Shown here in pieces: positions 13,301 through 24,942 of a stretch of 64,000 bases of DNA. The notes below the pieces were generated by a model. The model was given only the letters and a program-made list of their open reading frames with translations, was not told where the DNA came from and made no database searches. How positions within the stretch are numbered: the first letter of the stretch is position 1; each line of letters opens with the position of its first letter. Made by a program: the position numbers and the translations under genes. This DNA comes from Bilabrum cf. latius (Eukaryota > Bigyra: Bicosoecida > Bigyra > Bicosoecida): the NCBI GenBank assembly GCA_965178125.1, contig OZ237773.1:186001-250000 (forward strand). The letters are read 5' to 3'.

Positions 13301-13531
13301 AACGGCCAAATCCGGGTCGAAATTCCTCAGCTCAGGAATGTGTAACGGCTAACTGCTGTAGCTTCTTAGCTCTCTGATCAGCGACTTGACGTACTCGAGC
13401 CTGCTCTCGCTGGCAGCGCGTCGAAGGGAATTATTGCCGTCGGCGCTAGCGATGGTCGCGCCGGCCGCAGTGCCGGTCGTTTCGCGCCGTCGCAGGTTGC
13501 CAGGCATTGGCGCGTCCGTCCCTTGATGCAT
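10352..13531 (-). CDS. Large low-complexity Ser/Gly-rich protein, 1,059 aa
   Basis: A single open frame from ATG 13531 to TGA at 10352 joins five segments through TAG codons (13349, 12890, 11159, 10862 and 10676). One TAG completes a Gln run (MQQQLQ-[TAG]-GHS). The N-terminal 220 residues are the most ordered: a charged helical stretch with SLIRELRSYSS and PELRNFDPDLAVRDL, then a basic KKRK segment. The middle is Gly/Ser/Asp-rich with SSSGSGSGSG runs; the C-terminal 130 residues are charged and predicted helical (RRKEIRLAKERRKE and SLERRLSMLREW). No catalytic motif is seen. It looks like a nuclear or RNA-associated scaffold, but this rests on composition only. The first ATG after an upstream in-frame TGA was chosen as start. 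Confidence 0.75.
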
Positions 13532-14636
13532 GGGAGATGAAACGCCTTCATATTCATCACTTCTATGCTCACTTCCCTACTTTGCAACGGAGGAGGCGAT
13601 TGCGTCTTGCGGGCTGCAGCGTTCACCGTGACTTTCCATGTCCTTCCCCTGATTTCCAGGCTTGCGACCAACGCCACGGCCCACTGGCAGTCCTGCTTGC
13701 GGCTTGTCTCGTGGTGATGGTCCTCCTGCGCAAAGGAATGAGAGGGTGCGATAAATTGAACGCAGTAGTAATGGTATCCTGGATTTAGTAGACCCGGCCG
13801 GGTGGCCAATCTGATTGGACTGTATTGATCGATCTAGAATATAGGCAGAGAAGCATCATTACACGAGCATATTCACGCTAAATCGATACAAGGACCATCA
13901 GAACTTGTATGGCAGATTAATATACAGTGGCCAAAGACTGCCAGCCTTCGGCGTATCTCCCGTACTTCCCATCGATTTGGCCGATTGTGTGGCAGGCACA
14001 AGTATCATGCTGATTGGCCTTCCTCGCGAGCTTCTTTGACTATTTATCTCCTAAGAAACACTACATGGAATACCTTTGTCATTTCAACGGCAACATACGA
14101 GAACGATGCAGCAACGTGCGTGCCCTTCCACTCAAAGGGAGTGGCGAACACTGGACGACAAGTCAGCCCTTACCACTATAAAGAGGTAGAGAAGCGCCGC
14201 TGTCCAAGTCATTCTACTATTCAGTTACATTACATGCATATACTGCCTCTTTCGTATCTGCGCAGCAGTTTCCCATCGTGTCAATGCCGGCTAAACTTCC
14301 GAACGGAGGGTGACGATAGGGCCTAAATCGCAATCAGCAAGATCCGGACTCGAAATGTATCCAGCAACCAAGAACGGGGCCACATCAACAGAACGCGTGA
14401 TTTTGAATACGGTTTTCGGGGCTCTAGTTATTTGCGGATGCTTGCTCTGTCAACCGCAAGACCTGATAATGACTAGTGCCGATTGGCATTCAAGGCTTTG
14501 CCTGCATGCAGCCCCTTTGCTGTTTTCGACACTTCAGTTGAAAGTCCTCTTGAAGCCATCAGTCTCGGTCTGGGCATACGACGCACGGCTTAGACCCTGC
14601 TCACTGCGAGGCAGTGCAAGCATTCTGGGGCTTAAG
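13532..14636. other. AT-richer intergenic region, about 1.1 kb
   Basis: Lower GC than the flanks. The longest open frames (plus strand, 13985-14326 and 14310-14693) start without a credible ATG or have no conserved features. The right end shows faint traces of a further decayed ubiquitin-like unit (a CKHSGA-TAA-AKTLGDAG reading just before 14637). No RNA gene was recognised. Confidence 0.5.
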
Positions 14637-15485
14637 CAAAGACGCTCGGCGATGCGGGCTGCTACGGGGCTTGCCGGCTGCGTCTGGTGCTAGAACCCCT
14701 CGCCGGTGACGACAAGGCGGAGTGGGTCACCCTGGACGTGGAAGGGCCACATCATGCGCGTGGTACCTTCCGAGTATCTTCAGCTCTGGCCCTACGCGAC
14801 CTGATCGACATGGTGGGTGCCGATATGGGCATGGTAGACCCGTGCAAGCTTGTCGAGAGCGGGCCGAAGCCCCGAGACCTGCAACCTAGCTCGGAGACTC
14901 TGGCCGAGGCAGGCCTCGCAGGACGTGGCACAAGCCAGCTCCAGCTGCGTGTTATGCCGCGTTAGCAAGTGCTACACATAGTTCCTCTAGGGGGCGGGAC
15001 AATCAACATTTATGATATGGATTGGTCGGACACCATAGAGTAGCTGAAGCAGAGGATCAAGGACAAGGCGGGCATCCCCGTGGAGCAGCAGCGCCTTATC
15101 TTCAGTGGAAGTTAGCTGGAGGAAAAAGCCGCACGCTGGCGGACTACAACATTCAACGGGAGAGCGTTATACACCTCATTGTTAGGCTGAGGGGCGGGAT
15201 GATGCACCCCTCTTCTTGTTGGGTTGGCCTGCGTGCAGACATCCGGGAGAAGTTCGCCATTCCTGAGAGCGGCACAAATGCATGGAACTGCCTACAAGCA
15301 CAATTGCGAAGGCGTGGCGGGCCCAGCTGGAGGACGAGCCTGTCTTTGCCAACGTCCAACTGCCTGGTAGGAAGGACCTGGTGCGGGTGGAAGTTGAGTC
15401 CGGTATGACGCTGGAGCAGCTGAGGGACGCGGCTGAGGAGATTGCGGCTGCAGAGGATAAAGAGGATGAGGCGGACGGGTTGTAA
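14637..15485 (+). pseudogene. Decayed tandem ubiquitin-like gene
   Basis: Three ubiquitin-like pieces follow each other. The first is only the tail of a unit (TLGDAG...LRLVLEPLAG) cut off by an in-frame TAA. The second unit runs about 14700-14965. The third (14975-15200) is clearly ubiquitin-like: [21 protein letters not shown], then [15 protein letters not shown] and RLRGG. The two x positions are TAG codons (15041-15043 and 15113-15115); the second matches Gln41 of ubiquitin. A one-base loss in an A5 run (15123-15127) shifts the frame inside the third unit, and a second shift lies near 15255-15285, after which an acidic tail runs to TAA 15483-15485. With no start codon, a TAA and two shifts it is probably a pseudogene. 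A sequencing error in the A run alone would not rescue it. Confidence 0.65.
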
Positions 15486-16053
15486 AATTGTAGCAATGAT
15501 AATGATTATGAGCTTTTCCCAAGAATAGCACTTGAGATTCTAAATTTGGGGGCGGCGGCAGCAATGGTTTGAAAAGAGGGAACAGGGTGCCAGCAACGGC
15601 CCAATGGGTACCAGAAGGTCCCCATTGGACCGGCCAGTGCGGGCTAGCCAGGGGGTTGCAGCAAACAAGCTACTCCTTAGGATGATGGGTGTTGGTGAGA
15701 AACCACCGCCACCTAGGCCTGGCATCCGGAATCCAAATCCACTGATCCGGATGTAGGCCTAGATAGGCCTAGATCTAGTGCGCAATGCGCATGCCACCTA
15801 CGTAGCCCTACCAGAAGCATCTCTAGGGATCCAGGGAATTTTATGGTCCATCCAAATGATCTTGGGAGATCATTGACTTGACCTTAAGTAAAATCTTTAG
15901 ACCCCCACGCTAAAAGCTAAGGACTGCATGGAATTGCAATCAAGGCCTCAAGCATCCAAGATTAGGACTCCTGAGTTAGGAAGCCACCCGGAAGACTGCT
16001 TGCTGCACCCCGGTTTCAACACATCCTTTGCTCGGCCGCTCGAATGATGCGGA
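15486..16053. other. Intergenic, no gene seen
   Basis: Convergent intergenic space. It contains a short direct repeat of TAGGCCTAGA near 15750-15775 and no credible coding frame or RNA gene. Confidence 0.5.
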
Positions 16054-19000
16054 TCAATCCACCGCCACTGTAGCTGCCTCCCGGAAGAACATCAGCCTCT
16101 CCCTTCGTACGTACCCCTCCACTGCCTCCACCTGCTTCCAGCGCTAGCTGAAGCTTGAACCCTCCATGGCACGAGCCAACTCCCGCATGCGATCGAACAC
16201 GCCTTTGGCCACGAATGCCTCGCGCATCATCCTGTCGAAGGACATGCTGAGGAACAAGGCGCTCGTCGAGTATGGGTCCTTCTTCCATTTGGTGACCACG
16301 GGCCCGCCCCGGCCGTCCCACATGACCCGTCGCCTAGTGAGCCTCATTCCCTCCGCCAGCTCGGCCGCCACCATGGTCAACGCCTGGTCCTCGTCCTCGC
16401 CTGCCCGGCACCCGGCAAGCCCGCCCGACTTTGTCCGCCGGAGGCACCGCGCGAGATACTGCGCCACCCCAGCGACGAGCATCATGAAGATCTTCTCGGA
16501 CAGATAAGGCATCCTCGTTGTCGTGGACAGGCACACAATCGTGGGGAATCGCACCAGCCGACCCGCTCTGCGGAAGCTCAGCCCGTCCGACTGCACCTGC
16601 TGCCAGCGGATCGCAGTGTAGACCTGATGCCCGATGGCAGGGTACAGCAACTGCCCAACGCGGCCTGCTTCTGACACAAATTTAGCATCTCTTTTGGAGA
16701 CGAGCGGCTTGGCTGATGCCGCAACCGCAGCCGGTGATGTGCCCGCGGCTGCAACAGCAGCAGCAGCAGCAGCAGCCCCAGAGGCCCTGCCCCTCTTGCC
16801 TCGCTTTCCCTTCCTCCTCTTCGCCTTGCTACTGCTGGGGGTGGTAGCAGTAGCAGCCGCGTTGCCCTTGATTGAGGCAGCCAGCGGCGTGGTACCGGCT
16901 GTTACCGCCTTGTCACCGTCCTCTGATGGGTCATGACCGGCTGCCACATCGCGAGCGTACTTCACGAGACTGTCCTGCTCGGCCCGTATGCTGACCAATG
17001 CACCGAGCCATTCCTGCACCAGCGGCACAGGCACAGGATGACCGTCATCCGCCGGTTGTGCGATGCAGATGGCGTCTTTTGTGCTGAGGCCGCGCATCTG
17101 CAGCACTATCTCCTGTGGAGCAACGATAGGCGTGCCCATCGCCACGTGCCTGTCGCTGACGAGGGTTGCGGCCTGACGAGTGCCGTTCTCGCCGAGAAAC
17201 GCGCCTGATCCGATGCCTCGAGAGAGTGCCAGGACCGCCGCACCCACCTGTTTCATCATCTTGGTGGTCCTGCGTCGAGGGACGACAACGGTCGCGCGCA
17301 GCATCCTGGGATGCTTCTGTAGGGCATCGGCCAGGTCGGGCAAGCCGCTGAGATCGGGAGCACCTTTGTTGTTGAAGCTCAAGTCGATCTTGTTCATGAA
17401 TCGCATGGACCAGTTGCTGCGCACACCCTCGGCAAGGTGCTCGATGAATGCCCGCGCGTCGGCCGACTGCAGCCCCAGCGTGTTGGTCTCGAGCGTTTCC
17501 AGATTTGCGGATTTCTTGAGGCTCGCTGCCAGCTGCTCAACCCCCTTTGTTCCCTGAGGATACCACGTGAAGTGCTGAAGTGGGCCGCATTCTCCCACCC
17601 CTTCGCACAGCAGCGCGGCAGCTTCGTCAAGCTTGGCTCTGTCCCTGGGGCTGATGTCGTGATAGACCACCGACGGGCGCGCGATGGCCATGCCCGGGCC
17701 CTGACCGCCGACTTGCCTGGGCAGCATTGCAACGCAGGCAAGCTTCGTGACGGACACGTCGCCTGTAAGGAGCGCTCGGCCAACGGCTTTGGCCACCTCA
17801 GGGTGGCAGGGACACTCCATGGCGAAGCTCTCCAGGTCGCACGACTGGGAGGACAGCAGCAGCCGCTCTATGGGCCCTGCGCATGCCGGCAGGACATACT
17901 GCTTCAGGTGCAACCTGTCTGCAAGATACGCTCGGATCGTCACTTCGCAAAGCCCCTTCCTCCCTGATACTGAATCGATCAGTTGGGGCAGCTGGTAGTT
18001 GAAGGGGGACAGCAGCACGTGCCGAGCCACTGACCCTGCCAGCGCCTGGGCCACTGGGTCAGTCCAGCAAGGCGGTCTATGGCTGCCATCCGAGGATGCT
18101 GCAGCGGGGTATGAAGCGCTGCGATCTCCGTCTTCCACGCTGCCCTATGTGACGAGTGCAGCAGCTCCTACGCTGGCCTTGGCAGCAGCAGGGCCAGGCC
18201 TCGCCCAGTCCGTGGGTGACTCCGTGCCGGCACCAGATGCCCCACCGTCAGTGGAAAGGTCCTCTTTGCTGTACACGGGCCAGCTCTTGCGAGCGTGAAC
18301 GCAGGAAATGTCGACCTTGAGCTCGCCGCTGGGCTGGAACAACCGGATGAGCTCGGCAGCGAATGCCCTGCTCCCGGGGCCTTGCTCCCTACCGGCGATC
18401 TGCAGCGCATTGACGCCCTGCGGTGCCTCCTCTATGTCCAATTTCATGTCGTGGACCTGTCCGATCCAGTTGAAAGAGTCCATGTTGGTGCCCTGCTCAA
18501 GCGCCCGCAGGACCGTTTTGATGCACGGGTGCACCAGCTCCGGCGGCGGGCTGTCGATGAGCAGCGTGGACAGCTTGGGCAGTGTGACGAGTGCTTTGAG
18601 CAGGTGCCTGCACATGGCCTCTGCGATGCCAGTCGTCATCGGAGATTTCGGCTCGTCGCTGCTGGGGTTCGGCTCGGCGTAACCGATGGAGATCACAAGC
18701 AGCGGCACAGCGGCGTCTGCCATCCGGCTCAGTATGAGGCCGATCTCCCGGGTCTCGATGCACTGGCCGTGGATTCGAAACCTTTGGAGGCGCTTCATTT
18801 TGTGGAAGGCGGGAAGCAGCCGAAGAGCCGCCGCTCGCTCGAATTTCGCATCCGCCATTTCGAGCTGCATGATGTCGTCTGCCTCCTGCTCCATCGCTCG
18901 GCGCAGCAGATCGGTAGCGGTTCGATTCCACGCACCGATTGTATCGATACCTGCATATATCGATCCGTCCTCTGTCTGGACGGGGGCAATCTGTGCTATG

Positions 19001-19104
19001 GCGGCCCGCGAAAAGTTCACGGTGGTGGGGCGGCCTTGCATAGCTTTTGCCACGGCCATGCGCACCTACTCCAGCACTGCGGCTTCACGAGGAGAAAATG
19101 CCAT
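16054..19104 (-). CDS. Leucine-rich-repeat-like protein, 1,016 aa
   Basis: One frame runs from ATG 19104 to TGA at 16054-16056, crossing three TAG codons (19066-19068, 18142-18144 and 16144-16146). The N-terminal half has a helical lead (residues 1-90) followed by degenerate leucine-rich repeats of ribonuclease-inhibitor style (for example LQRFRIHG, LPKLSTLLID and LETLETNTLGL), broken by a low-complexity linker around residue 300. Residues about 740-800 form a Lys/Arg block (KRRKGKRGKRGR) followed by an Ala run, likely a nuclear or RNA-binding segment. The C-terminal 200 residues are ordered and end in a short charged tail beyond the last TAG. No NB-ARC, kinase or F-box motif was seen, so the role is unknown. 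It is transcribed divergently from the hydrolase gene starting at 19387. Confidence 0.75.
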
Positions 19105-19386
19105 TAGTCTGCTATAATGTATATTCGGTTTACGGTGTTCGGTGTATGGAGCATGCCTGTCCAGACGTTAGTATTTCAAATTTGCTTCGAGAAAGTTCGT
19201 CTGTTGCCGTTGGGCTTTCCTGAAGCTACCGGGTATTGATAGCGAACCGTATTGCTTCAGTTGGTACATATTGTACACTCAAAACTCAATCAGTGATACG
19301 CTTGCCCATTCTTGCTGCTGTTCTTGCTCGCTTTCGGCAGTTGCAGTTAGTGATTTTCTGCGAACTCCAAAAAGATCGCTGTGGCC

Positions 19387-20598
19387 ATGCTTCGGCCCAT
19401 GTGGGGGGCGGCTGCTTGTATTGCAATATTACTGTATAGTCAAGTGGGCGCTGCTACTCCTCGGCTTGGTGCGATTCGCTGGGATGCTTGGATCGGTCGG
19501 AACACAACGGTTGGTCTTGCGGTGACGGAGGAGCTGGATCCGTAGAGGTGGCACTACCGGCTGCCATTCTTTGGAGCTATAATCGGGCCCAATAACGTAA
19601 CAGTAAATGGATCGTCATCGGCTGTTATGCACCAAGAGCTGCAGTACGCTCGCCAGTTCGGTATCGATTGGTGGGCCTTCGTGACGTACCCATCCGACGA
19701 CCCCATGACAGGAATCTTGGACAACTACCTAAATATCAGCAATCCAGGCGTGAACATGGCTCTGATAGTCGAAGCTGGCCGACTCGGGACGGAAATCCCG
19801 ATCGATCGCATCATCTAGTACATGCGGCGTCCTAGGTACGAAGCCATTCAGGTAGATAATGGGAACCCGCGCCCAGTATTTATCATTTTGTCTCCAACAG
19901 AATCGCTCGCCCCGGTGGTGAAGCAACTGCGTGCTGCTGCGGCGGCAGCAAGCCTCGGAAACCCATACGTCGTTGTCATGTCTGGGCACGGCGTGGGCGC
20001 TCAGGAAAACATGCGGGTGCAGATCGGAGCCGATGGGCTGGGGCGGTACATGTACCTGAGCCAGCAATGGGCGGACAAACCGGGAACGGCGTTCCCATTC
20101 GCGTCAAACGCCGCGGGTGAGCAGGCGTACTGGAAGCAGGTGAGCGCGCTGGGCACTTGCTCGGGCGAGCATCATGCTCGGAGTGAGCACATCCGGAGTC
20201 ACGTGCCATGCGCTGGCTGTCGCCCATATGCACTGCAATCCAATGCATCCATCGGCAAGCTGCTCGCTCCGCTCACCGCGGGGTGGGACCCCAGGCCCAG
20301 GGAGATCCTGCCTGTTCCCTGGGGACAGTCCTTCCCCTCTGGTTGTAAGGGCGACACGCTCTGCTGGGTGGAGGACCCCACCATGCAGGAGCTGGCCAAG
20401 CAAGCGGCATCGGCCGCGTGCTTCCTTCGGTCGAACCCCGAGCAGCCGCAGGTCGCTCTGGTCTCTGCTTGGAACGAGATAGACGAGGGCCACTGGGTGT
20501 TGCCCAGCCTGGCACACGGCACGCAAAAACTCGAGGCGCTGCAGATGGGATTCAGGGCCAGTGACCCGTGCAGCATGGCATGGACGTATGGCACTTGA
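19387..20598 (+). CDS. Secreted GH99/WbsX-like glycoside hydrolase
   Basis: 403 residues from ATG 19387 to TGA 20596-20598. The N-terminus is a signal peptide (hydrophobic core AACIAILLYSQVGAA). The mature protein shows the series expected for GH99/WbsX-like TIM-barrel hydrolases: GAIRWDAWIG, RWHYRLPFFG, QELQYARQFGIDWWAF, GWDPRPR and a C-terminal SAWNEIDEGHW with the likely catalytic Glu. Two TAG codons (19543-19545 before RWHYRLPFF, and 19816-19818) are needed to keep these motifs in one protein. The stretch at about 20155-20245 lacks family motifs and has a GTGAGC, so a short in-frame intron there is possible. The enzyme probably acts on extracellular polysaccharide; the substrate is unknown. 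The second ATG (19399) is an alternative start. Confidence 0.8.
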
Positions 20599-20806
20599 TC
20601 CTGACGCTTGACTACAGTGGTAGAGTTATCACTGTTTGAATTGTTTCGGTCCGGTGCAGGTGTACTCCAATCCAGTCCAGTGGGGATAGTGTCCCACTGG
20701 GGTACTTGAGACAGGCATGCATCACATTGTGGTCGACTCCGAGTAAGTCAGGGCCATAGATTGAACCCCCTGGATACACCACATTGCATTCTGCCGTGTT
20801 TCCTTG

Positions 20807-23800
20807 TCATTCCCAACCTTTGGCTGCAATCGATTCGGCCGATAGCTCAAACTCTCGGTTCAAGCAGGCGGCCATACGCGCCCGGCCTGCCATCCTCCTC
20901 ACCCTGTCCCTTGGATCCTCCGCCCTGGCTTGCCCTTCCTAGCAAGCCCCTGCATCGAGCCCACCCTACCTGAATCCAGGCGTCTCAATGCCTTTGGCCC
21001 CAGTTTGCGACCTGGATTCGCCACCGCTCAGCAGGTACTGAACCAGAGACCTCGCCCATGCCAGCGCAACTGCTTCCGGTGTTTCACAGTCACCACGCCC
21101 CGACAATGCACCGAAGGCCTCGCTGCTTGGCTTGCCACCTTGTCGACCGTGCCCACCGCTCACGGCGTCTTCACCGGCCAGGCTACTAGCCAGGGCGTCT
21201 TCACCGGTCAGGCTACAAGCCAGTGCAGCAGCACTGAGGGGGGCATCCTCGACGGACTCTAGAGCGGAGGGGACATGCAGTGTGACGAGTGAACCGGCGT
21301 TAGTTCCAGGGGCACAGCCATGGCCCGAAGCGGTCCTGTCCGTGCCTGGCACCTGGTGCTCGCTTGGGGATCGGTCCCCTGCAGTACGATGCACCCTGCG
21401 GCGCTTGCTCGCGCGTTGTCTACTCCCTGTGCTACCTCTCACTTCACTCGTCACACCACCTGCGCTAACACTCATCACACCGCACCAGGCTGCGGACATC
21501 AGCCGCAGCAGCGACCGAAGAGGCCACGAGGCCCCGTTGGGACCCCCGCACGTGTAGCAGTGGCCAGCGCGATCCGGCAGGGCGCACTCGTCACACCCCT
21601 ACTCGCAGTGGCCTGCGCGATCCGGCAGGGCGCACTCGTCACACCCCTACTCGCCTCCCCACTTTGGATCCGGACTGGACTCAGGTGAGGAGGCCGAGCT
21701 TGCTGGCGGCAGGTCCCCCGCCGCTGTCTGTTCTCTGCGTCCTGCTGCAGCTTGCCCCGCAGGCTCGGTCGTTGCATCGCTCCTGGTGCCCCCTGGCTGG
21801 GGACTGCCCTCCAGCGGCCGCACCCCCGGCGTAATGCGGTCAGCTGGCAGCAGGTTGCGGAATGCCTCGGCGTGACGAGTGCTTCCCGCGCCGCCCCACT
21901 CGTCACGCCCGGATCGCAGGACCAGGCTGACATTCACGCCCTTCACCTGCATGACACCTGTTTCACTGTGACGAGTGACCCCGGGGCTGCTACCACATCC
22001 CTCCCACCGCTACTCAGAGCTGCACTCGTCACATGTACACAAACACTCATCACACCCATGCAGCCTTGCCAGCGCTCGGAAGAGCAGCACGGCCTCGCTG
22101 CGAGTAGGAAGGGTGACGCCGCCGCCCGGGGGCCGCGTGTCCTGCCCATCCAGAACTGCTTTCCATTTGGTCATGGCACCCGTGGGCTTCCCCCCACTAT
22201 CAGCACTCCCATGATTTGAGCCAAGGCAAGAGAACACCCACTCCAGCGGAACCTCCACCCCCAGCGGCGCCGCGCCGTGGTCGGTACCCAGGCAGAATCC
22301 GTATTCCTCCGCCAGTTCCAGGGAACAACGGCTCCCGTAGTGGATGAACACCTGCGGAACCTCGACCCCGGGTGCATCGCATTCATGTGCACGTTCATGA
22401 AGCGGGCCATCATCTGCACCATCCCCGGTGTCGCTACCACCGGGGCCCGCTTCGGCACTGCTTGCTATGATACCTGCGGCTTTGCCCAGCCCTGCCTGGC
22501 CAGGCCCACAGGCCACCGCATACGCCACCTCGGATTCGGAGCCGGAAAATGCTCCACGGGTCGCTCTGAGCCGCTGACCTACAGTGCGCTGCACCCGCAC
22601 GGCCCCCGAGGTTGCAACCGCAGGATCGGGAGAGTGGTTCAGCATGCCCAGCCAGGGAACAAGGGCCCCGGGATCGCTCTCGTCCAGCCACTGCCAGTCC
22701 CAACCAGACAGACTCGAGATCGAGATCGGGATCGATCCTGCCATTATGTCGGCCGTCTGACTCGGTGATGCAGAGGGAAGCTATTTTGAGGGGCTGGCAC
22801 CCGCCCCCTCCTCCCCGAGGCCAGCGCCTGCTCCGGCACTAGCATGACCCCGCAGCAGTCTGCTCAGCTCGGGCGCAAGCTACGCCTGCGCCGCTAGCGC
22901 ACTCGTCACATGGGCCGCCGCCACCCTCACCCGCGCAGGCCTCGGGAGGACGTCCCCGCCGTGACCAGTGAGCTTGCGGAACCGGGCGCCGCGCCGCTCC
23001 CGCTTTCCCCTGGGTCCCAGCTCCGGGGGCAGGAAGCAAGCCCTGGAGGTCACGATCCCGTGGGCCCAGGCAAAGTCCAGCCAGGCGAGAACCCCGGGTG
23101 CACCTATATGCAATGCATCATCTGCACCAAAAGCAGGCGCAGAAGCAGAACCCCCGCTATGGGCACCCCCTCCTCCCCCTTTCTTTCCCGTTGTTCCCCG
23201 AGCCTGTGTGAGAGCCTCCGCGACTGCCGTTCCAGCAGGCGACATGGCCGCCAGCAGCCACATGCAGCGAACCCTGCCGAACCTTCTCTGAACTGCCCCT
23301 CGCAGCTGCGGGTACCGCAGCAGGTCCCTCGTGTCCTGCTCGCTCCATAGCTCGAGCAATTGCTCCAGATCTCTCGAGGCCTCAGGAGCGGGGTGCTCCT
23401 CCTCTTTGACGCCTGCCCCTGCACCTGCACCTGCACCTACCACCACCGATGCCCCTGCACCTGCACCTGCACCCGCCTCTACCACCACCGATGCCCCTGT
23501 CCCTGAAATTGCACCACCCGGGAGCGGGGCGCGGGGCGGTGCTGTTACTGTGCCTGTTGAAGCAGTCGCTGCAGTGAGAGCCGTGCTGGTAGGCTGGCCC
23601 TCTGCTGCTGCACATGAGTCTGCTTCCATACGGGCTGCTGCTCCAGCACCCGTGCCAGTGGTCTCGCTATACACGCTGGTTGCTGGGAACATTCGCGTGC
23701 CGATCGATGCAGCGTCGATAGCTGTGCTTGTTGTCACCCTGCTACTCCCTCTGGTTTCAGTACCATCCACACGGGAGGTGTAGGCGGTGTCTTGCTCATC

Positions 23801-24256
23801 CACAGCAAGTTTCGTGCTGTCCCGGCTCGGTGCTCCAGTTGCGCCATCGTGCCTTGAGACAGGTGCATTTCGACGAGCAATAATCGGTAAATCATGGTTG
23901 TGTCCTATGCCAGGCAGCTAAGAAATCCACAAATGCCATGGAGACGCCACCCCGCGCGATGCTTCGTGCAGCAGTAGCAGGGCGAGACGCACCGCTCGCG
24001 GCAAGCTGCTAAACTAAGCTTGCTAGGCCGCAACAGAGGCCTATTTTGTAAATCGTGGTTTCCAATCATCATGTGCCAGGCACACATCGAGTGGCACGCA
24101 GACAAGTGCGTCGGCATTTTCCAACGGAGTAGATGCCGACCTTGCAAACCAGCCCATTCCTCTGCCTGTAGTCTGAAACTGTCTTACTCCCAGCTCTTCT
24201 GCACTCCAAATCCCTACAGATTTCGCCCATTTCTAGAAACGCACCTGATCCGCCAT
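20807..24256 (-). CDS. SETD3/SETD6-type SET-domain methyltransferase with long Cys-rich tail
   Basis: A single 1,149-codon frame from ATG 24256 to TGA 20807 crosses twelve TAG codons, the densest ordinary gene here. The N-terminus reads FxKWAKSVGIW...TGRGMGWFA...ALVCVPLDVCL, then RLALLLLHEASRG and SxLPG, the standard opening of SETD3/RLSMT-type enzymes. After a low-complexity insert (about residues 150-330, with GAGAGAGASVVV repeats) come FAWAHGIVTSRACFLP, LVPWLGMLNHSPDP (the NH cofactor motif) and VFIHYGSRCSLELAEEYGF with the catalytic Tyr. This family methylates lysine or histidine on non-histone proteins. Beyond the SET domain lies a tail with four CDEC units made by copies of the GTGACGAGTG motif, two in a 48-bp tandem duplication. 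No intron is needed. Confidence 0.85.
21571..21666. repeat. Two-copy 48-bp tandem duplication carrying the GTGACGAGTG motif
   Basis: Two adjacent 48-bp units, almost identical, each containing CACTCGTCACACC and a CGATCCGGCAGG block. On the coding strand each gives GCDECALPDRAGHC. The duplication lies in the tail of the SET-domain gene and keeps the frame. Confidence 0.9.
23417..23495. repeat. Minisatellite of about 42 bp, two units
   Basis: Two units built of CCTGCACCTGCACC blocks followed by a shared CACCACCGATGCC. They code a GAGAGAGASVVV repeat in the SET-domain gene. Confidence 0.85.
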
Positions 24257-24451
24257 TTGTGTTGACCGAGCAAGGCCACTCGAAGCAGTGCAGCAAATGC
24301 TTCGAGTGATGTTAGCTGTGATTCCCCTTTATCACCGTTAAACTTAATGAAACAAATCCAAACGCATTATGAACCTATCAATGAATGTTTTAGGCGGAAA
24401 AAACTCCACAATATTCTTTAGTCTGCAGAAGAATCACGATTCACTGTTTTA

Positions 24452-24824
24452 TACAGAAATACAGAAATACATTGTTGGGTAAAGATTCCACAAGCACCCA
24501 GATGCACCGTTGCCCCCGAAGGAGTTCGAGTGATCACCTGAATCCAGAGGAGTCCTCAAACAAGGACTACAAGACCCCCGACCCTTTCAGGCCAAAGGCC
24601 CCCCAATCTCAGCCTACACCGCCGAGTCCCCTTTATTCGCCATCAATGTGGTCCCCCACAAGCCCTCAGCCTGATGCCTTCACATGGAGAAAGCATACAG
24701 GTGCGGAGCATGTGCCCGGCACAAAGCGCGGTCCAGTCCCACATCAGGGTCCCCTGCCGGGACCCACCATTTCCTCCTCCATGACCGTCTCTGCGTCTCA
24801 CGATCCTTCAGAGAGGCTAGCATG
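24452..24824 (-). repeat. Dispersed repeat copy A (about 370 bp)
   Basis: Nearly identical to 39543-39923, same orientation. On the minus strand it ends in a tandem octamer (two TGTATTTC units), a tail type seen on CR1-like LINE retrotransposons, so I assign the minus strand tentatively. It lies between the SET-domain gene and the acidic membrane protein gene. Its outer (24824) edge ends at GCTAGCATG, exactly as in copy B. No reverse transcriptase was seen. Confidence 0.8.
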
Positions 24825-24942
24825 TTTTTCAGGACTTTATTGTAACGTGATGCGTCTGATATAGGTCTTCGTCCAGCGAGGAACTGACGATTGAAACAGA
24901 GCGCGCCATTTCAAAAGAACTCACGAAGCGTAAATTGCTGCC

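Noticed and set aside
13985-14693. Plus-strand open frames of 113 and 127 codons
   Set aside because: No ATG at a sensible place, no motif, low-GC intergenic setting; the second overlaps the decayed ubiquitin-like units in another frame.
24530-24560. GAGTTCGAGTGATC as a SINE-type Pol III B box in the dispersed repeat
   Set aside because: No convincing A box at the right distance; the octamer tail points to a LINE-like element instead.
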